Part shown: positions 19,300 to 28,567 of the stretch, one piece after another
Position numbering within the stretch: the first letter of the stretch is position 1
How the letters are laid out: every line of letters starts with the position of its first letter
Origin: Thiotrichales bacterium
Lineage (GTDB): Bacteria > Pseudomonadota > Gammaproteobacteria > Beggiatoales > Beggiatoaceae
Direction: 5' to 3'
NCBI GenBank assembly: GCA_016745035.1
Contig: JADGDE010000006.1
Span: 127,607 to 191,606 of the forward strand
Length of the DNA: 64,000 bases
Position numbers and translations under genes: made by a program
Notes under the pieces: model-generated
The model's database searches: none
The model's input: the letters and a program-made list of their open reading frames with translations, nothing else
Told to the model about the DNA's origin: nothing

Positions 19300-20064
19300 T
19301 TATTCTTCAATAGCAATGGCAACGCTGATCATGCCAACGACATCACCCTCTTTCATACCATCTTTTTCATAACCGAGCATGTCTAATTCACCTTTAGGCG
19401 TACCATGACAAGCAAGGCAAGGCTGCATCAATTTAACCGGATCAAAATAACGATAAACAGCTTGTTTACCCATTTGAGTAAATTCTCCGGTAGCTTTTGC
19501 TTTTTCCCCATCTTTCACCAAGCCACTTAATACTTTTTTCTCTAGTGCATCAGGCGCATTGCTGGGGTGGCGATAATTGACACTGGGCTGTTTACTGTAA
19601 ATCCCCGTTTTGGCATTAAAAAATAAACCCGTTTCCCGCGCCCATTTAGCGGGGAGAAAATGCTTATATTTAACGCCTTTAGTATTAATGCGGTCTTGAT
19701 TAATATCCATGCTGAGCTTACCTGCCCAAACCAATTTATCTAAAATTTGTTGTTGTCTAGGAGTGATGTCAATCAGTTGCGCCTCTAAAGCAGTTTGCCA
19801 TTGATCAGCAAATACATCAGCACCAAAGCCTTTATCAGCCAATTTAGGGTCGCCAATTTTTGGCATTTGCGCAAAAATAACCAAGCGTCCAATTGCCAAG
19901 GCATCAGAAATCATTTTTGTGGTCGAAGCGGCCATATCACGGCTGACTTTTTCCATAAATAAATATTCTGGCTGTCCGCCTTTGGCTGCAACGCCAATAT
20001 TATCTTCAGCAAAACTTGTCAGAGGAGCCAGTAATAATGCTGATATAAGTAATATTTTTTTCAT
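19300..20064 (-). CDS. Exported DUF3365 (Tll0287-like) protein with one haem c motif
   Basis: 254 aa from the ATG at 20064, which has AGGA eight bases upstream; the ATG at 20070 is too close to that site. A signal peptide ends at about residue 19 (T-S-F-A). The body is the DUF3365/Tll0287-like sensor-type domain. It carries a single C-L-A-C-H (C-x-x-C-H) at 216-220, preceded by Q-P and followed by G-T-P-K-G, a typical covalent haem c site of this family. Periplasmic redox or gas/redox sensing is a reasonable guess, not shown. Monocistronic. Confidence 0.8.
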   Translation of the reverse strand: MKKILLISALLLAPLTSFAEDNIGVAAKGGQPEYLFMEKVSRDMAASTTKMISDALAIGRLVIFAQMPKIGDPKLADKGFGADVFADQWQTALEAQLIDITPRQQQILDKLVWAGKLSMDINQDRINTKGVKYKHFLPAKWARETGLFFNAKTGIYSKQPSVNYRHPSNAPDALEKKVLSGLVKDGEKAKATGEFTQMGKQAVYRYFDPVKLMQPCLACHGTPKGELDMLGYEKDGMKEGDVVGMISVAIAIEE

Positions 20065-20209
20065 TCTCATTTTCCTTTGGGTATGCGCTATAATTTTTGG
20101 AAGTTTTACTGCCTGTGGCAGGGGTTAGAATAGCGCCGTGGCAATTATCCGTCATTTTAATAAGGATAAGCAATCATAAAAGAGGGAATTTAGCGGATAA
20201 ATGAGGCAA

Positions 20210-21625
20210 CTATTCGCCGATTAGCCAAGCACTGAGGACTTCAACGACAGCAGCTTCGCCCTCATTTTGAGTCAAAGCATTGAGTGTTTGGGGCACATCC
20301 AGTGGCAAGTCATTATCTATCGGCACATAGGTTCTGAGTTGTTGGTGCCAAAAATCTAAAGCATCATGTGCAGCGTTTTCTGTATGGAGATCTAAAAAGC
20401 CGTGAAAATAAAGCCCCTTATCGCCCACACTCAAATGCTCTAAATCCAGCAAATAGGTTGCTTTTGCTTTAGAAAAAACATCATATAATTCCAAGAATAA
20501 ACGGCTATATTCAAGCAATTGGGCGGCAACTTCTGAGGGATTATTTTGATATAAAATTAATTGTATTTTTTCAACCAAAGATTCACCTGAATGGGTAATA
20601 TGCCACAGCCACCAATCCCCAGTTTCCGCTTTAAGTAAAAATACAGCACAATCGGGAGCCAATTGCGGTAAGAGGCGATTGTATTGTTTAAGCGCTTCAA
20701 TCCAATGACGTTTTGCAGCTAAACCTTGAGCGAATACGGCCTGTGATTGCAATTGCCAATGTTCAAAATGGCTTTGCCAACGCTCTTCTCCGCAAGATTC
20801 GATGCTTGGATTCAGGGTTTGTAGTTGACGAAATAATTGTCTGCCGGCCAAAGGTGGCCATACAAATCCTGCTGCAAGGTGGCTAGCACTAAAACTGGGG
20901 ATTTCAATGTGCCGTTGCTCAACAAGCGGCTCCTTTGTCGAGCTGGCATCTTGTTGTAAGGCTTGTTCTTGATTATGAATCAATGCCAATAAATCATCAC
21001 CACTATCAACATCAGGTTGTCCTGTGGGTAATAATTGTTGCTGAAATAAATTATCTGCCTCAGCCACAGCTAAGCCCACAGCTTTGATAAAGGTCTCACG
21101 AATCCCCAAACTTTCGATAGCCGTGCTGGGTAAAATAGGAATTTGCTCAGCAATGCTGAGTCGTTGCCGAATTTCATCGGGGTAATGCGCTGTATCTATA
21201 TCTTGTTTATTGGCTTGAACCAATAAAGCGGCGGGATAATCTTGTCGTGCCAAGGTGTCACACAATTCATCAAAGTGTCCTCTGGCACTACTCAAATCCT
21301 TTTCATCACTATCAATCACTAAAATAGCCGCATCGGCATCGGCTAATAATTGTGTTCGTCTCGCACGGAGCAGATCTTGTCCTGGCGTGGTGACAATTTG
21401 GCAGCGAATTTTATAGTCATGAAAAATGCCGCCTTGATAATCAAACCAATCAAAAAATAAGGTACGTCCCTTGGCTTCACTGGGTGAGTAAACCACATCA
21501 TCGAGGGCTTTACCCAACAACAATTGTGCTAAATGACGCACGGTTTCGGTTTTACCAGAGTGGGCAGGACCTGTGTAAACGATACGCAGTACCAAATGTC
21601 CTTGGGTTTTATCTAAAATAGCCAT
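20210..21625 (-). CDS. Small Ras/Arf/MglA-like GTPase domain fused to a long unknown region
   Basis: 471 aa if started at the ATG at 21625 (M-A-I-L-D-K-T); the frame runs to a GTG at 21676 and neither start has a clear ribosome-binding site. Residues 10-190 are a GTPase: G1 G-P-A-H-S-G-K-T at 19-26, G3 T-T-P-G-Q-D (glutamine after DxxG-type turn) and G4 N-K-Q-D, with the arrangement of MglA/Arf-like bacterial GTPases. The remaining 280 residues are soluble and unrecognised. Such GTPases control cell polarity and type IV pilus machinery; a link to the pil genes 8 kb away is only a suggestion. Confidence 0.75.
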   Translation of the reverse strand: MAILDKTQGHLVLRIVYTGPAHSGKTETVRHLAQLLLGKALDDVVYSPSEAKGRTLFFDWFDYQGGIFHDYKIRCQIVTTPGQDLLRARRTQLLADADAAILVIDSDEKDLSSARGHFDELCDTLARQDYPAALLVQANKQDIDTAHYPDEIRQRLSIAEQIPILPSTAIESLGIRETFIKAVGLAVAEADNLFQQQLLPTGQPDVDSGDDLLALIHNQEQALQQDASSTKEPLVEQRHIEIPSFSASHLAAGFVWPPLAGRQLFRQLQTLNPSIESCGEERWQSHFEHWQLQSQAVFAQGLAAKRHWIEALKQYNRLLPQLAPDCAVFLLKAETGDWWLWHITHSGESLVEKIQLILYQNNPSEVAAQLLEYSRLFLELYDVFSKAKATYLLDLEHLSVGDKGLYFHGFLDLHTENAAHDALDFWHQQLRTYVPIDNDLPLDVPQTLNALTQNEGEAAVVEVLSAWLIGE

Positions 21626-21701
21626 GTTTGCGCATAAGGTTGGGCGAAGGGACGCTTGATGACCACTAGTCGCCACAGTTGATAGGGTTCAGCCGTTAGT
21701 C

Positions 21702-21729
21702 TTGAGCCTGTTAGGCTAGGTGTTATAAT
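21702..21729 (+). promoter_or_regulatory. Sigma-70-type promoter for gspG
   Basis: TTGAGC (21702-21707) and a consensus TATAAT (21724-21729) are separated by 16 bases. The ATG of the pseudopilin gene follows 41 bases after the -10 box. Confidence 0.6.
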
Positions 21730-21769
21730 CTCGGCGCTCATACTAACACGATCAAGAATGGATTAAAAA

Positions 21770-22222
21770 ATGAAACAACAAACAAGGCTCAAATATATGC
21801 AGCAACAAGGTTTTTCTTTGCTAGAAATGTTAGTGGTTTTGGTTATTATCGGGCTACTTGCAGGCTTGGTGGGTCCGCAGTTATTTGGCAATGTGGATCA
21901 ATCAAAAATCAAAACCGCAAAAACCCAAGTCAAAATGCTCAAAAGCACCCTTGAAATGATGCGTTTAGACATTGACCGTTTCCCAACCACAGAAGAGGGC
22001 TTAGGCTTACTAGAAAATGCCCCGCAAGATGAGCAACTCAAAAGCCGTTGGAAAGGGCCTTATTTAAGTGAAGCCTTACCCCTAGACCCTTGGAATAACG
22101 CCTATCAATACAACACCAATGGCACGAATAACCAACCTTTTGCGCTGTACTCTTTTGGGGCAGATGGCAAACAAGGCGGTACGGATAACAATGCAGATAT
22201 TGGCTATTTGTCTGCGAATTAA
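21770..22222 (+). CDS. gspG: Type II secretion major pseudopilin
   Basis: 150 aa with the class III prepilin motif Q-Q-Q-G-F-S-L-L-E-M. Cleavage falls between G14 and F15, the required Glu is at +5, and a hydrophobic helix follows. The C-terminal half has the GspG signature: G-P-Y-L, D-P-W-N-N-A-Y-Q-Y, and the Ca-binding S-F-G-A-D-G-K-Q-G-G-T-D segment. It would polymerise into the periplasmic pseudopilus. No other gsp genes are adjacent, so this is either a detached T2SS gene or an accessory pseudopilin. Confidence 0.9.
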   Translation: MKQQTRLKYMQQQGFSLLEMLVVLVIIGLLAGLVGPQLFGNVDQSKIKTAKTQVKMLKSTLEMMRLDIDRFPTTEEGLGLLENAPQDEQLKSRWKGPYLSEALPLDPWNNAYQYNTNGTNNQPFALYSFGADGKQGGTDNNADIGYLSAN

Positions 22223-22248
22223 TGCCTATTTCCTTTAAGATGGATATT

Positions 22249-22334
22249 ACTCAGCTTTACGCAAAGGCTAAAATCACTAGACAGGTGGAAAAGCGTTTTA
22301 TTGTGACAAAACAGGCTCAGTGCGTAACATGAGT
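22249..22334. mobile_element. MITE-like element, copy 1 (86 bp)
   Basis: Terminal inverted repeats actcagctttacgca and tgcgtaacatgagt are imperfect. The interior (gcaaaggctaa, cactagacaggtggaaaa, attgtgacaaaa) matches the elements at 49801 and 51319. The right end abuts the rarA stop codon. Most diverged of the three copies. Confidence 0.75.
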
Positions 22335-23671
22335 TATTTAGGTTCTGCATCCAATTGGCGTAAATACGCCAGTTTTTCTGCAATTTTAATTTCCAATCCT
22401 CGGTCAACTGGAAAATAATACTGTCGTTCTGGCAGGGCATCAGGAAAATAATTTTCTCCCGCCGCATAGGCGTGCGGTTCATCATGGGCATAACGGTATT
22501 GTTTGCCGTAATCTAAGTTTTTCATCAACTCAGTGGGCGCATTGCGCAAATGCAAGGGCACGTCTAAAGAGCCTTGTTGTTTGGCATCTTGCATCGCGGC
22601 TTTAAAGGCTTTATAGACCGCATTGCTTTTTGCTGCTGTGGCTAAAAAAACCACCGCTTGCGCCAAGGCTAACTCACCCTCAGGCACGCCTAAACGCTCA
22701 ACCGTATCCCAGGCATTTAAGCTCAGTTGTAAGGTTCGGGGGTCAGCATTGCCAATGTCTTCACTGGCGATACGCACCAGCCTGCGAGCAATGTAGAGCG
22801 GATCACAACCACCATCTAATAGCCGCGCCAACCAATACAGACTCGCATCGGGTGCTGAGCCGCGAATGGATTTATGCAAAGCCGAAATTTGATCATAAAA
22901 AGTTTCCCCGGCTTTATCAAAACGGCGGTTCGTCCCGCCTGCTAACACTTGTTGCACAATGCTGGCATCAATCTCACCCTCAGATAAACTGGCGGCAATT
23001 TCGAGTAAATTTAGCCCCCGTCGGGCATCGCCATCAGCCGCTTTGGCTAAAAGGCTTACTTGCTCATCTGCGCATTGTTGCCGTGCTAACACTGGATCGG
23101 TCTCTAAGGCGCGTTGTAATAAGGCGATAATATCTGTGGTTTGCAAACTTTTAAGCACATAAACCCGCGCCCGCGATAACAAGGCATTATTTAATTCAAA
23201 CGAGGGGTTTTCCGTGGTTGCGCCAATGAAGATAATCGTGCCGTCTTCGATATAAGGTAAAAACGCATCTTGCTGGGCTTTATTAAAACGATGGACTTCA
23301 TCAACAAATAAAATCGTCGCTTGCCTGTGAGCAAGGTTGTTTTTCGCCTCGGTCATTGCCGCGCGAATATCTTTCACCCCCGATAAAACTGCCGATAAGC
23401 TGATAAAAGCGGCATCGGCATAATGGCTGATTAAACGCGCCAGCGTGGTTTTGCCTGTGCCCGGTGGTCCCCAAAAAATCATCGAGGATACATGTCCTGA
23501 ATGAATTATTTGATACAGCGGTTTATCTTCGGCTAATAAATGCGCTTGCCCGACAAAATCCGCCAATTGTTGCGGGCGCATACGTGCGGCTAAAGGCTGT
23601 GACTCAGGTGCTGCGGCTGGGGGAAACAAACTCAAAAGGATCACTGAAAGGTCAAAAATAGAAGCGGGCAT
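22334..23671 (-). CDS. rarA: Replication-associated recombination protein A (MgsA/WRNIP1 family)
   Basis: AAA+ ATPase acting at stalled replication forks. About 445 aa from ATG 23671. The conserved part begins at P-L-A-A-R-M-R-P with Walker A G-P-P-G-T-G-K-T, Walker [10 protein letters not shown], sensor 1 G-A-T-T-E-N-P-S-F and the C-terminal tetramerisation domain ([11 protein letters not shown]). The extra 25 residues before P-L-A-A-R are atypical, so a downstream GTG/TTG start is possible. Its stop codon touches the MITE at 22249-22334. Confidence 0.95.
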   Translation of the reverse strand: MPASIFDLSVILLSLFPPAAAPESQPLAARMRPQQLADFVGQAHLLAEDKPLYQIIHSGHVSSMIFWGPPGTGKTTLARLISHYADAAFISLSAVLSGVKDIRAAMTEAKNNLAHRQATILFVDEVHRFNKAQQDAFLPYIEDGTIIFIGATTENPSFELNNALLSRARVYVLKSLQTTDIIALLQRALETDPVLARQQCADEQVSLLAKAADGDARRGLNLLEIAASLSEGEIDASIVQQVLAGGTNRRFDKAGETFYDQISALHKSIRGSAPDASLYWLARLLDGGCDPLYIARRLVRIASEDIGNADPRTLQLSLNAWDTVERLGVPEGELALAQAVVFLATAAKSNAVYKAFKAAMQDAKQQGSLDVPLHLRNAPTELMKNLDYGKQYRYAHDEPHAYAAGENYFPDALPERQYYFPVDRGLEIKIAEKLAYLRQLDAEPK

Positions 23672-23738
23672 GGTACAAAACAAGTGATATAGACACAAGT
23701 ATCCATCCGTTTGTTATAGTAGTTGCCAATGATGGAGT

Positions 23739-23776
23739 CGGGACTTTAGTCCCGCTCAGACGCGGCTGAAGCCGCG
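23739..23776. repeat. Two adjacent short palindromes (CGGGACT and CGCGGCT types)
   Basis: The palindromes cgggact-tt-agtcccg (23739-23754) and cgcggct-ga-agccgcg (23761-23776) lie between rarA and the efflux genes, which diverge from here. The second type recurs at 34970-34985 and, imperfectly, at 6260-6275, so it is a dispersed family. Confidence 0.7.
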
Positions 23777-23915
23777 ATTCCGGTTAACGCCTTGAAGTTA
23801 GCCTCTAAAAACTATCGACATCCAGCAACGAAGCTGCTAAATTTCAGCACACATTCATTTGGCTTTGGTTTCGATTCAAAACCAAAGCCGTTTCCGATTT
23901 AACTCTGGTATTCAT

Positions 23916-25241
23916 ATGAGCCACAAAGCCCATAGCCGCTGGCATATTCTTTGGGTATTGCCGCCGATTATTCTTGGTATTTTTATTTTCAAGCAAGCGG
24001 TGGGCAATAAAAAACCGCCGAGTTTAAACACGGCACAGGAAAACAGCCGTTTAGTGCGCAGTATTGCCGTGCCACAAGTGGATTTAATCCCGCAAGTGCA
24101 AGGTTATGGCACGGTGCAACCGGCCAAAATTTGGAAGGCGGTGGCACAGGTCTCGGGGCAAATTTTGGAAATGCACCCAAAATTGCGCGATGGGGCAGTT
24201 ATCGAAAAAGACAGTGTCTTATTTAAAATTGACCCCAGCGATTATGAATTAAACTTGGCACAAACAGAGGCAGAACTAAAAGAATTAGAGCGCCGTGGAG
24301 CTAATACCAAAGCCTCGTTAAAAATTGAACAGCGCAGCGTCACACTGGCAAGAAAAGAATCCCAACGCTTACGCAAGCTGGCTAAAAGCGGGACTTTATC
24401 GCGCAGCAATGCCGACAGCGCCGAGCGCAATTTATTGAGTGCGCAAATTCGGGTGCAAAACCTTAAAAACACCTTGGCTTTATTGCCCGCCCAGCGCCAA
24501 GTGCTCAAAACCAAAATTGCCCAAGCTCAGCGCAATCTCGAACATACCCAAGTGCGTGCGCCGTTTAATCTCCGCGTTAGCCAATTGGCGATTGAAACCC
24601 ATCAATATGTCGGCAAAGGGCAAGCCTTATTTGCGGGTGATGCCATTGATAGCGTCGAAATCATTGCCCAAATTTCCATGTCTTCGCTACGGACTTTGTT
24701 TATCGGTCGCAGTGAGCAGGTCAATAATGTCGAGCAAATGAACCAACAATTATTAAAAATCACCGGGTTCAAGCCGCGATTACATTTGGACTTGGGCAAC
24801 CATACCGCCCATTGGCCGGCTAAATTCGTCCGTTTTCATGACAATATCGACGCGCAAACCCGCGCTATGGGCGTGGTTTTAACGGTGGACAAACCTTTAA
24901 GCTATGTGATTCCAGGGCAGCGCCCGCCGTTGTCCAAAGGCATGTTTGTGCAAGTGACCTTGCAAGGACAAGTACAGCCGCAACGCTTGGTGATTCCGCG
25001 CGTTGCTGTGCATGATGAACAAGTCTATTTAATTAATGCTGAAAACCGCCTTGAGCTGCGCCCAATCGAGCTGTTATTTAATCAAGGCGACTTAAGCGTG
25101 GTGAAATCGGGCTTAGCCGCCGGAGAGCAGGTTGTGATCTCAGATTTAATTCCTGCGGTCAGCGGCATGTTATTAGAGGCAAAAACTGACACTGAACTAG
25201 AAGAAAAATTGCTTAAAGCTGCGCAAGGAGAGACCTTGTGA
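23916..25241 (+). CDS. RND efflux periplasmic adaptor (HlyD/MFP family)
   Basis: 441 aa from ATG 23916; the upstream 19 codons are not needed. It has one N-terminal membrane anchor at about 11-28, then the adaptor layout: a first lipoyl half (A-V-A-Q-V-S-G-Q-I-L-E-M), a long coiled coil near 105-215, a second lipoyl half (T-Q-V-R-A-P-F-N), a beta-barrel and a membrane-proximal domain. It links an inner-membrane RND pump to an outer-membrane channel. The stop overlaps the GTG start of the pump by four bases. No outer-membrane factor gene follows. Confidence 0.9.
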   Translation: MSHKAHSRWHILWVLPPIILGIFIFKQAVGNKKPPSLNTAQENSRLVRSIAVPQVDLIPQVQGYGTVQPAKIWKAVAQVSGQILEMHPKLRDGAVIEKDSVLFKIDPSDYELNLAQTEAELKELERRGANTKASLKIEQRSVTLARKESQRLRKLAKSGTLSRSNADSAERNLLSAQIRVQNLKNTLALLPAQRQVLKTKIAQAQRNLEHTQVRAPFNLRVSQLAIETHQYVGKGQALFAGDAIDSVEIIAQISMSSLRTLFIGRSEQVNNVEQMNQQLLKITGFKPRLHLDLGNHTAHWPAKFVRFHDNIDAQTRAMGVVLTVDKPLSYVIPGQRPPLSKGMFVQVTLQGQVQPQRLVIPRVAVHDEQVYLINAENRLELRPIELLFNQGDLSVVKSGLAAGEQVVISDLIPAVSGMLLEAKTDTELEEKLLKAAQGETL

Positions 25242-28200
25242 TTGCATGGTTTACCCGCCACCCGACGGCAGCCAACTTATTGATGCTGGCGATCATGATT
25301 TTAGGTTTGGTAAGCCTGCCGGATTTACAGCGCGAAACCTTCCCGACGATTAAAAACGATAAAGTCGAAATTCGGGTGATTTACAAAGGCGCAAGCACCG
25401 ATGAAGTCGAAGATGGCATTTGCCGCTTGATTGAAGATGCGGTCGATGGCGTGACCGATTTGGACGAAATTCGTTGCGAGGCGCGCGAGGGCGTGGGCAT
25501 TGCCACCGCAGTGATGCGTGAGAGCGCCGACATGATGGGCTTTTTGGATGACTTAAATGCCGAAATTGATGCCATCACCAATTTCCCCAGTGAAATTGAA
25601 CCACCGATTATCACCGAGCTAGGGCGCACCGATGCCGTGGTGTCAGTGGCAATCACCGGGCCGGAAAATCCCGTGGCATTAAAAGCCTATGCCGAGGATG
25701 TCAAAGCCCGCTTGTTGAATTTATCCACCTTGGCAACGGTCAATATTAAAGGCTTTTCCGATCACCATATTCGCATCGAAGTGCCTAAACATCGTTTGCA
25801 ACAATATGGCCTCTCGGCAGCAGGTTTAGCCAGCCTAATCAAGGCGCAAAGCATCAGTTTGCCCGCTGGACGCTTAGAGGGTGAGAACGAGGATATTTTA
25901 CTCAGGGTTAATAATCGCCGCAAAACCGTGTTGGATTTTGAAAACTTAGTGGTTATCAGCGGTAAAGATGGCGCGGTGATTCGTTTAGGACAAATTGCCA
26001 CCATCACAGATCGCTTTGATCGGGCAGAGAATAAAATTTTATTTGATGGCAAACGCGCAGCGGTGTTAAACGTCACTAAAACCCGCTCTCAAGATATTCT
26101 CAATGCCTATAACAGCGTGGTCGATTTTGTCGCCGTAGAAAACCAGCAAGTGCCGCAAGGGATTCAATTAACCCTGACTCAAAACCGCTCAGCAGTGGTC
26201 AAAGATCGACTTAATATGTTGATGCGTAACGGCTTGCAAGGCTTGATTTTGGTGTTCTTGGTCTTATGGCTATTTTTTAATTTACGCTATAGTTTTTGGG
26301 TAACAATGGGCTTGCCGGTGTCTTTTTTAGGCGCGCTGTTTATCCTGCCAATGGTCGGCGTGACCATCAATATGATTTCTATGGTCGGCTTGTTGATCGG
26401 CATCGGTTTGCTGATGGATGATGCGATTGTGATCGCTGAGAATATCGCCACCCGTATGCAAGAGGGCGATGCGCCGATGGATGCGGCGGTCAACGGTGTC
26501 AAACAAGTGTCGCCGGGGATTTTGTCTTCCTTTGCTACCACCTTATTGGTGTTTGGCTCTTTATCCTTTATCAGCGGTGAAATCGGGCAAATTTTACGGG
26601 TGTTGCCGATTGTCTTGATCATGGTCATCAGCGTTAGCTTAATCGAAGCTTTTTGGGTTTTGCCCAATCATTTGGGGCATTCACTTGCCCACGGTCAACA
26701 TAAGCGTCCTTCACGGTTTCGCCAAGGTTTCGAGCGCGGTTTCAATGGTATCCGCGATAAGCTGTTTTTACCCTTATTAAGCCGTGCGATTGATTGGCGT
26801 TATTTCACCATTGGCATCGTGCTGATGCTGATGATTTTAGCGGTGTCAGTGCCTGCCAGTGGACGGCTAAAGTTTGTCGGTTTCCCCGATATTGATGGTG
26901 ATATTATCGAAGCGCGTTTACTGTTGCCGCAAGGCACACCTTTGGCGCATACCGAGGTGATAGTGACAAAAATCAATGCTGCCCTAGAGCGCGCCAATGC
27001 CCACTATAGCCCCGCGCAACCAGACGGGCAAAGCTTGGTAAAAAACATCACCATTATTTATGGCGAAAACCCCGATGCCTACGAAACCGGCCCGCATGTG
27101 GCGCGGATAGTGGCGGACTTACTCGGGGCAGAAATCCGCAATACCGATATTGACAGTTTTCGCGAAACTTGGCGGCAAGAAGTCGGCAAACTCAGCGATG
27201 TGATCGCGCTCAAATTCAGCGAACCGACCATCGGCCCTGGCGGTCGCCCGATTGACGTGCGTTTGATTGGCAATAATTTGGACGATCTCAAAGGCGCATC
27301 GCAAGACTTGCAAGCGTGGTTTAATCAATACCAAGGCGTGATCGACATCAACGATGATTTGCGCCCCGGTAAACGTGAATACCAATTGCGCCTCAAAGAC
27401 AGCGCTGGGGTCTTGGGTATCGACACCACCGAACTCAGCAACCAAGTCCGTACCGCATTTCAAGGAATGCGGGTAGATAAATTTGCCGCCGGTGCAGAAA
27501 TCTATGAAGTTAATCTGCGTTTACTCAGCAATGGCGACATCAGCCCCAGTGATTTAGAACAGCTATTAATTGTCAGTAAAACCGGCGCTTTGATTCCGCT
27601 CACCAGCATTGCCGAGATTGAAGAAACCCGGGGTTGGGCACGGGTGCAACGCATTGATGCACAGCGAGCGGTGACAGTTCAAGGCGATGTCCAAAGCGGG
27701 GTTGCCAATGCGCAAGAATTATTAACTTTAGCCAAAACCGATATTTTCCCGCTGTTATTAGAGCGCTATCCCAGCCTCAGCATTGATGTCCAAGGCAAAA
27801 GCAAAGAGTCAGCAAAAACCGGACAATCGATTATTCGCAATGTCTTGCTCGGCTTGATTGGCGTATACATGCTTTTAGCGCTGCAATTTCGCGGTTATCT
27901 TGCGCCCTTAACGGTGATGTCGGTGATTCCCACCGCTTTAATTGGGGTGATTTTCGGGCATTGGCTCTTAGGTTTGCCACTGACCATGCCCAGCATCGTC
28001 GGCATGGCTTCTTTGTTTGGCGTGGTGGTCAATGACTCGATTTTGTTGGTGGTGTTTATCCGCAATGCCCGCGCTGTCGGGGTTGCCGTGCCCATCGCCG
28101 CCAAGCAAGCCGGGCAAGCGCGTTTTCGCCCGATTTTACTGACCTCGATTACCACGGTCGCCGGGCTTGCGCCTTTGCTGTTAGAACAAAGCCTACAAGC

Positions 28201-28339
28201 GCAGATTTTGATTCCGCTTGCCACCAGCTTAGCCTTTGGCTTGGCAATGACCACCTTAATTGCGCTGTTTTTAGTCCCAGCGATTTATTGTGTCTTGGAT
28301 GACTTTAATGCCTTGGGGGAAATGGAGCATAAAGTTTAA
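25238..28339 (+). CDS. RND superfamily efflux pump permease
   Basis: 1033 aa starting at GTG 25238 inside the adaptor stop (GTGA). The hydropathy pattern is that of an AcrB-type transporter: a first span at about 9-28, a large periplasmic loop, spans 2-6, a second loop, and spans 8-12. The transmembrane-4 motif G-L-L-M-D-D-A-I-V-I-A-E-N carries the proton-relay aspartates. Substrate not predictable; with its adaptor it belongs to the poorly studied group of two-gene RND systems lacking a linked channel. Confidence 0.93.
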   Translation: MIAWFTRHPTAANLLMLAIMILGLVSLPDLQRETFPTIKNDKVEIRVIYKGASTDEVEDGICRLIEDAVDGVTDLDEIRCEAREGVGIATAVMRESADMMGFLDDLNAEIDAITNFPSEIEPPIITELGRTDAVVSVAITGPENPVALKAYAEDVKARLLNLSTLATVNIKGFSDHHIRIEVPKHRLQQYGLSAAGLASLIKAQSISLPAGRLEGENEDILLRVNNRRKTVLDFENLVVISGKDGAVIRLGQIATITDRFDRAENKILFDGKRAAVLNVTKTRSQDILNAYNSVVDFVAVENQQVPQGIQLTLTQNRSAVVKDRLNMLMRNGLQGLILVFLVLWLFFNLRYSFWVTMGLPVSFLGALFILPMVGVTINMISMVGLLIGIGLLMDDAIVIAENIATRMQEGDAPMDAAVNGVKQVSPGILSSFATTLLVFGSLSFISGEIGQILRVLPIVLIMVISVSLIEAFWVLPNHLGHSLAHGQHKRPSRFRQGFERGFNGIRDKLFLPLLSRAIDWRYFTIGIVLMLMILAVSVPASGRLKFVGFPDIDGDIIEARLLLPQGTPLAHTEVIVTKINAALERANAHYSPAQPDGQSLVKNITIIYGENPDAYETGPHVARIVADLLGAEIRNTDIDSFRETWRQEVGKLSDVIALKFSEPTIGPGGRPIDVRLIGNNLDDLKGASQDLQAWFNQYQGVIDINDDLRPGKREYQLRLKDSAGVLGIDTTELSNQVRTAFQGMRVDKFAAGAEIYEVNLRLLSNGDISPSDLEQLLIVSKTGALIPLTSIAEIEETRGWARVQRIDAQRAVTVQGDVQSGVANAQELLTLAKTDIFPLLLERYPSLSIDVQGKSKESAKTGQSIIRNVLLGLIGVYMLLALQFRGYLAPLTVMSVIPTALIGVIFGHWLLGLPLTMPSIVGMASLFGVVVNDSILLVVFIRNARAVGVAVPIAAKQAGQARFRPILLTSITTVAGLAPLLLEQSLQAQILIPLATSLAFGLAMTTLIALFLVPAIYCVLDDFNALGEMEHKV

Positions 28340-28362
28340 TTTACCGTTATAACTCCAACTCG

Positions 28363-28384
28363 TTCCCAAGCTCTAGCTTGGGAA
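28363..28384. repeat. Palindrome ttcccaagct / agcttgggaa
   Basis: Ten-base perfect arms around a two-base loop, 23 bases after the RND pump stop. Likely a dispersed repeat that may double as a transcript end. Confidence 0.65.
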
Positions 28385-28446
28385 TGCGTATTGCGTCGCT
28401 CCAGCGGCGCGTAAAAATTGGTATTATGATCTGATGTGAGGCAATG

Positions 28447-28479
28447 AAGGATAACAGCATTCAAAACGCTGTTATCCTT
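28447..28479. repeat. Hairpin of the GATAAC family, terminator-like
   Basis: Twelve-base perfect arms (aaggataacagc / gctgttatcctt) around nine bases, followed by a T-rich stretch (attctatttttta). It shares the gataac...gttatc stem ends with hairpins at 39726, 39999, 40508 and 45581. Confidence 0.65.
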
Positions 28480-28567
28480 CTGGATTCTATTTTTTAAACG
28501 CCTATAGATATTGACAATTGGCAGATTTCAGCGCATTTTTACGCTTATCCACTAAAGGAGTCTGCTC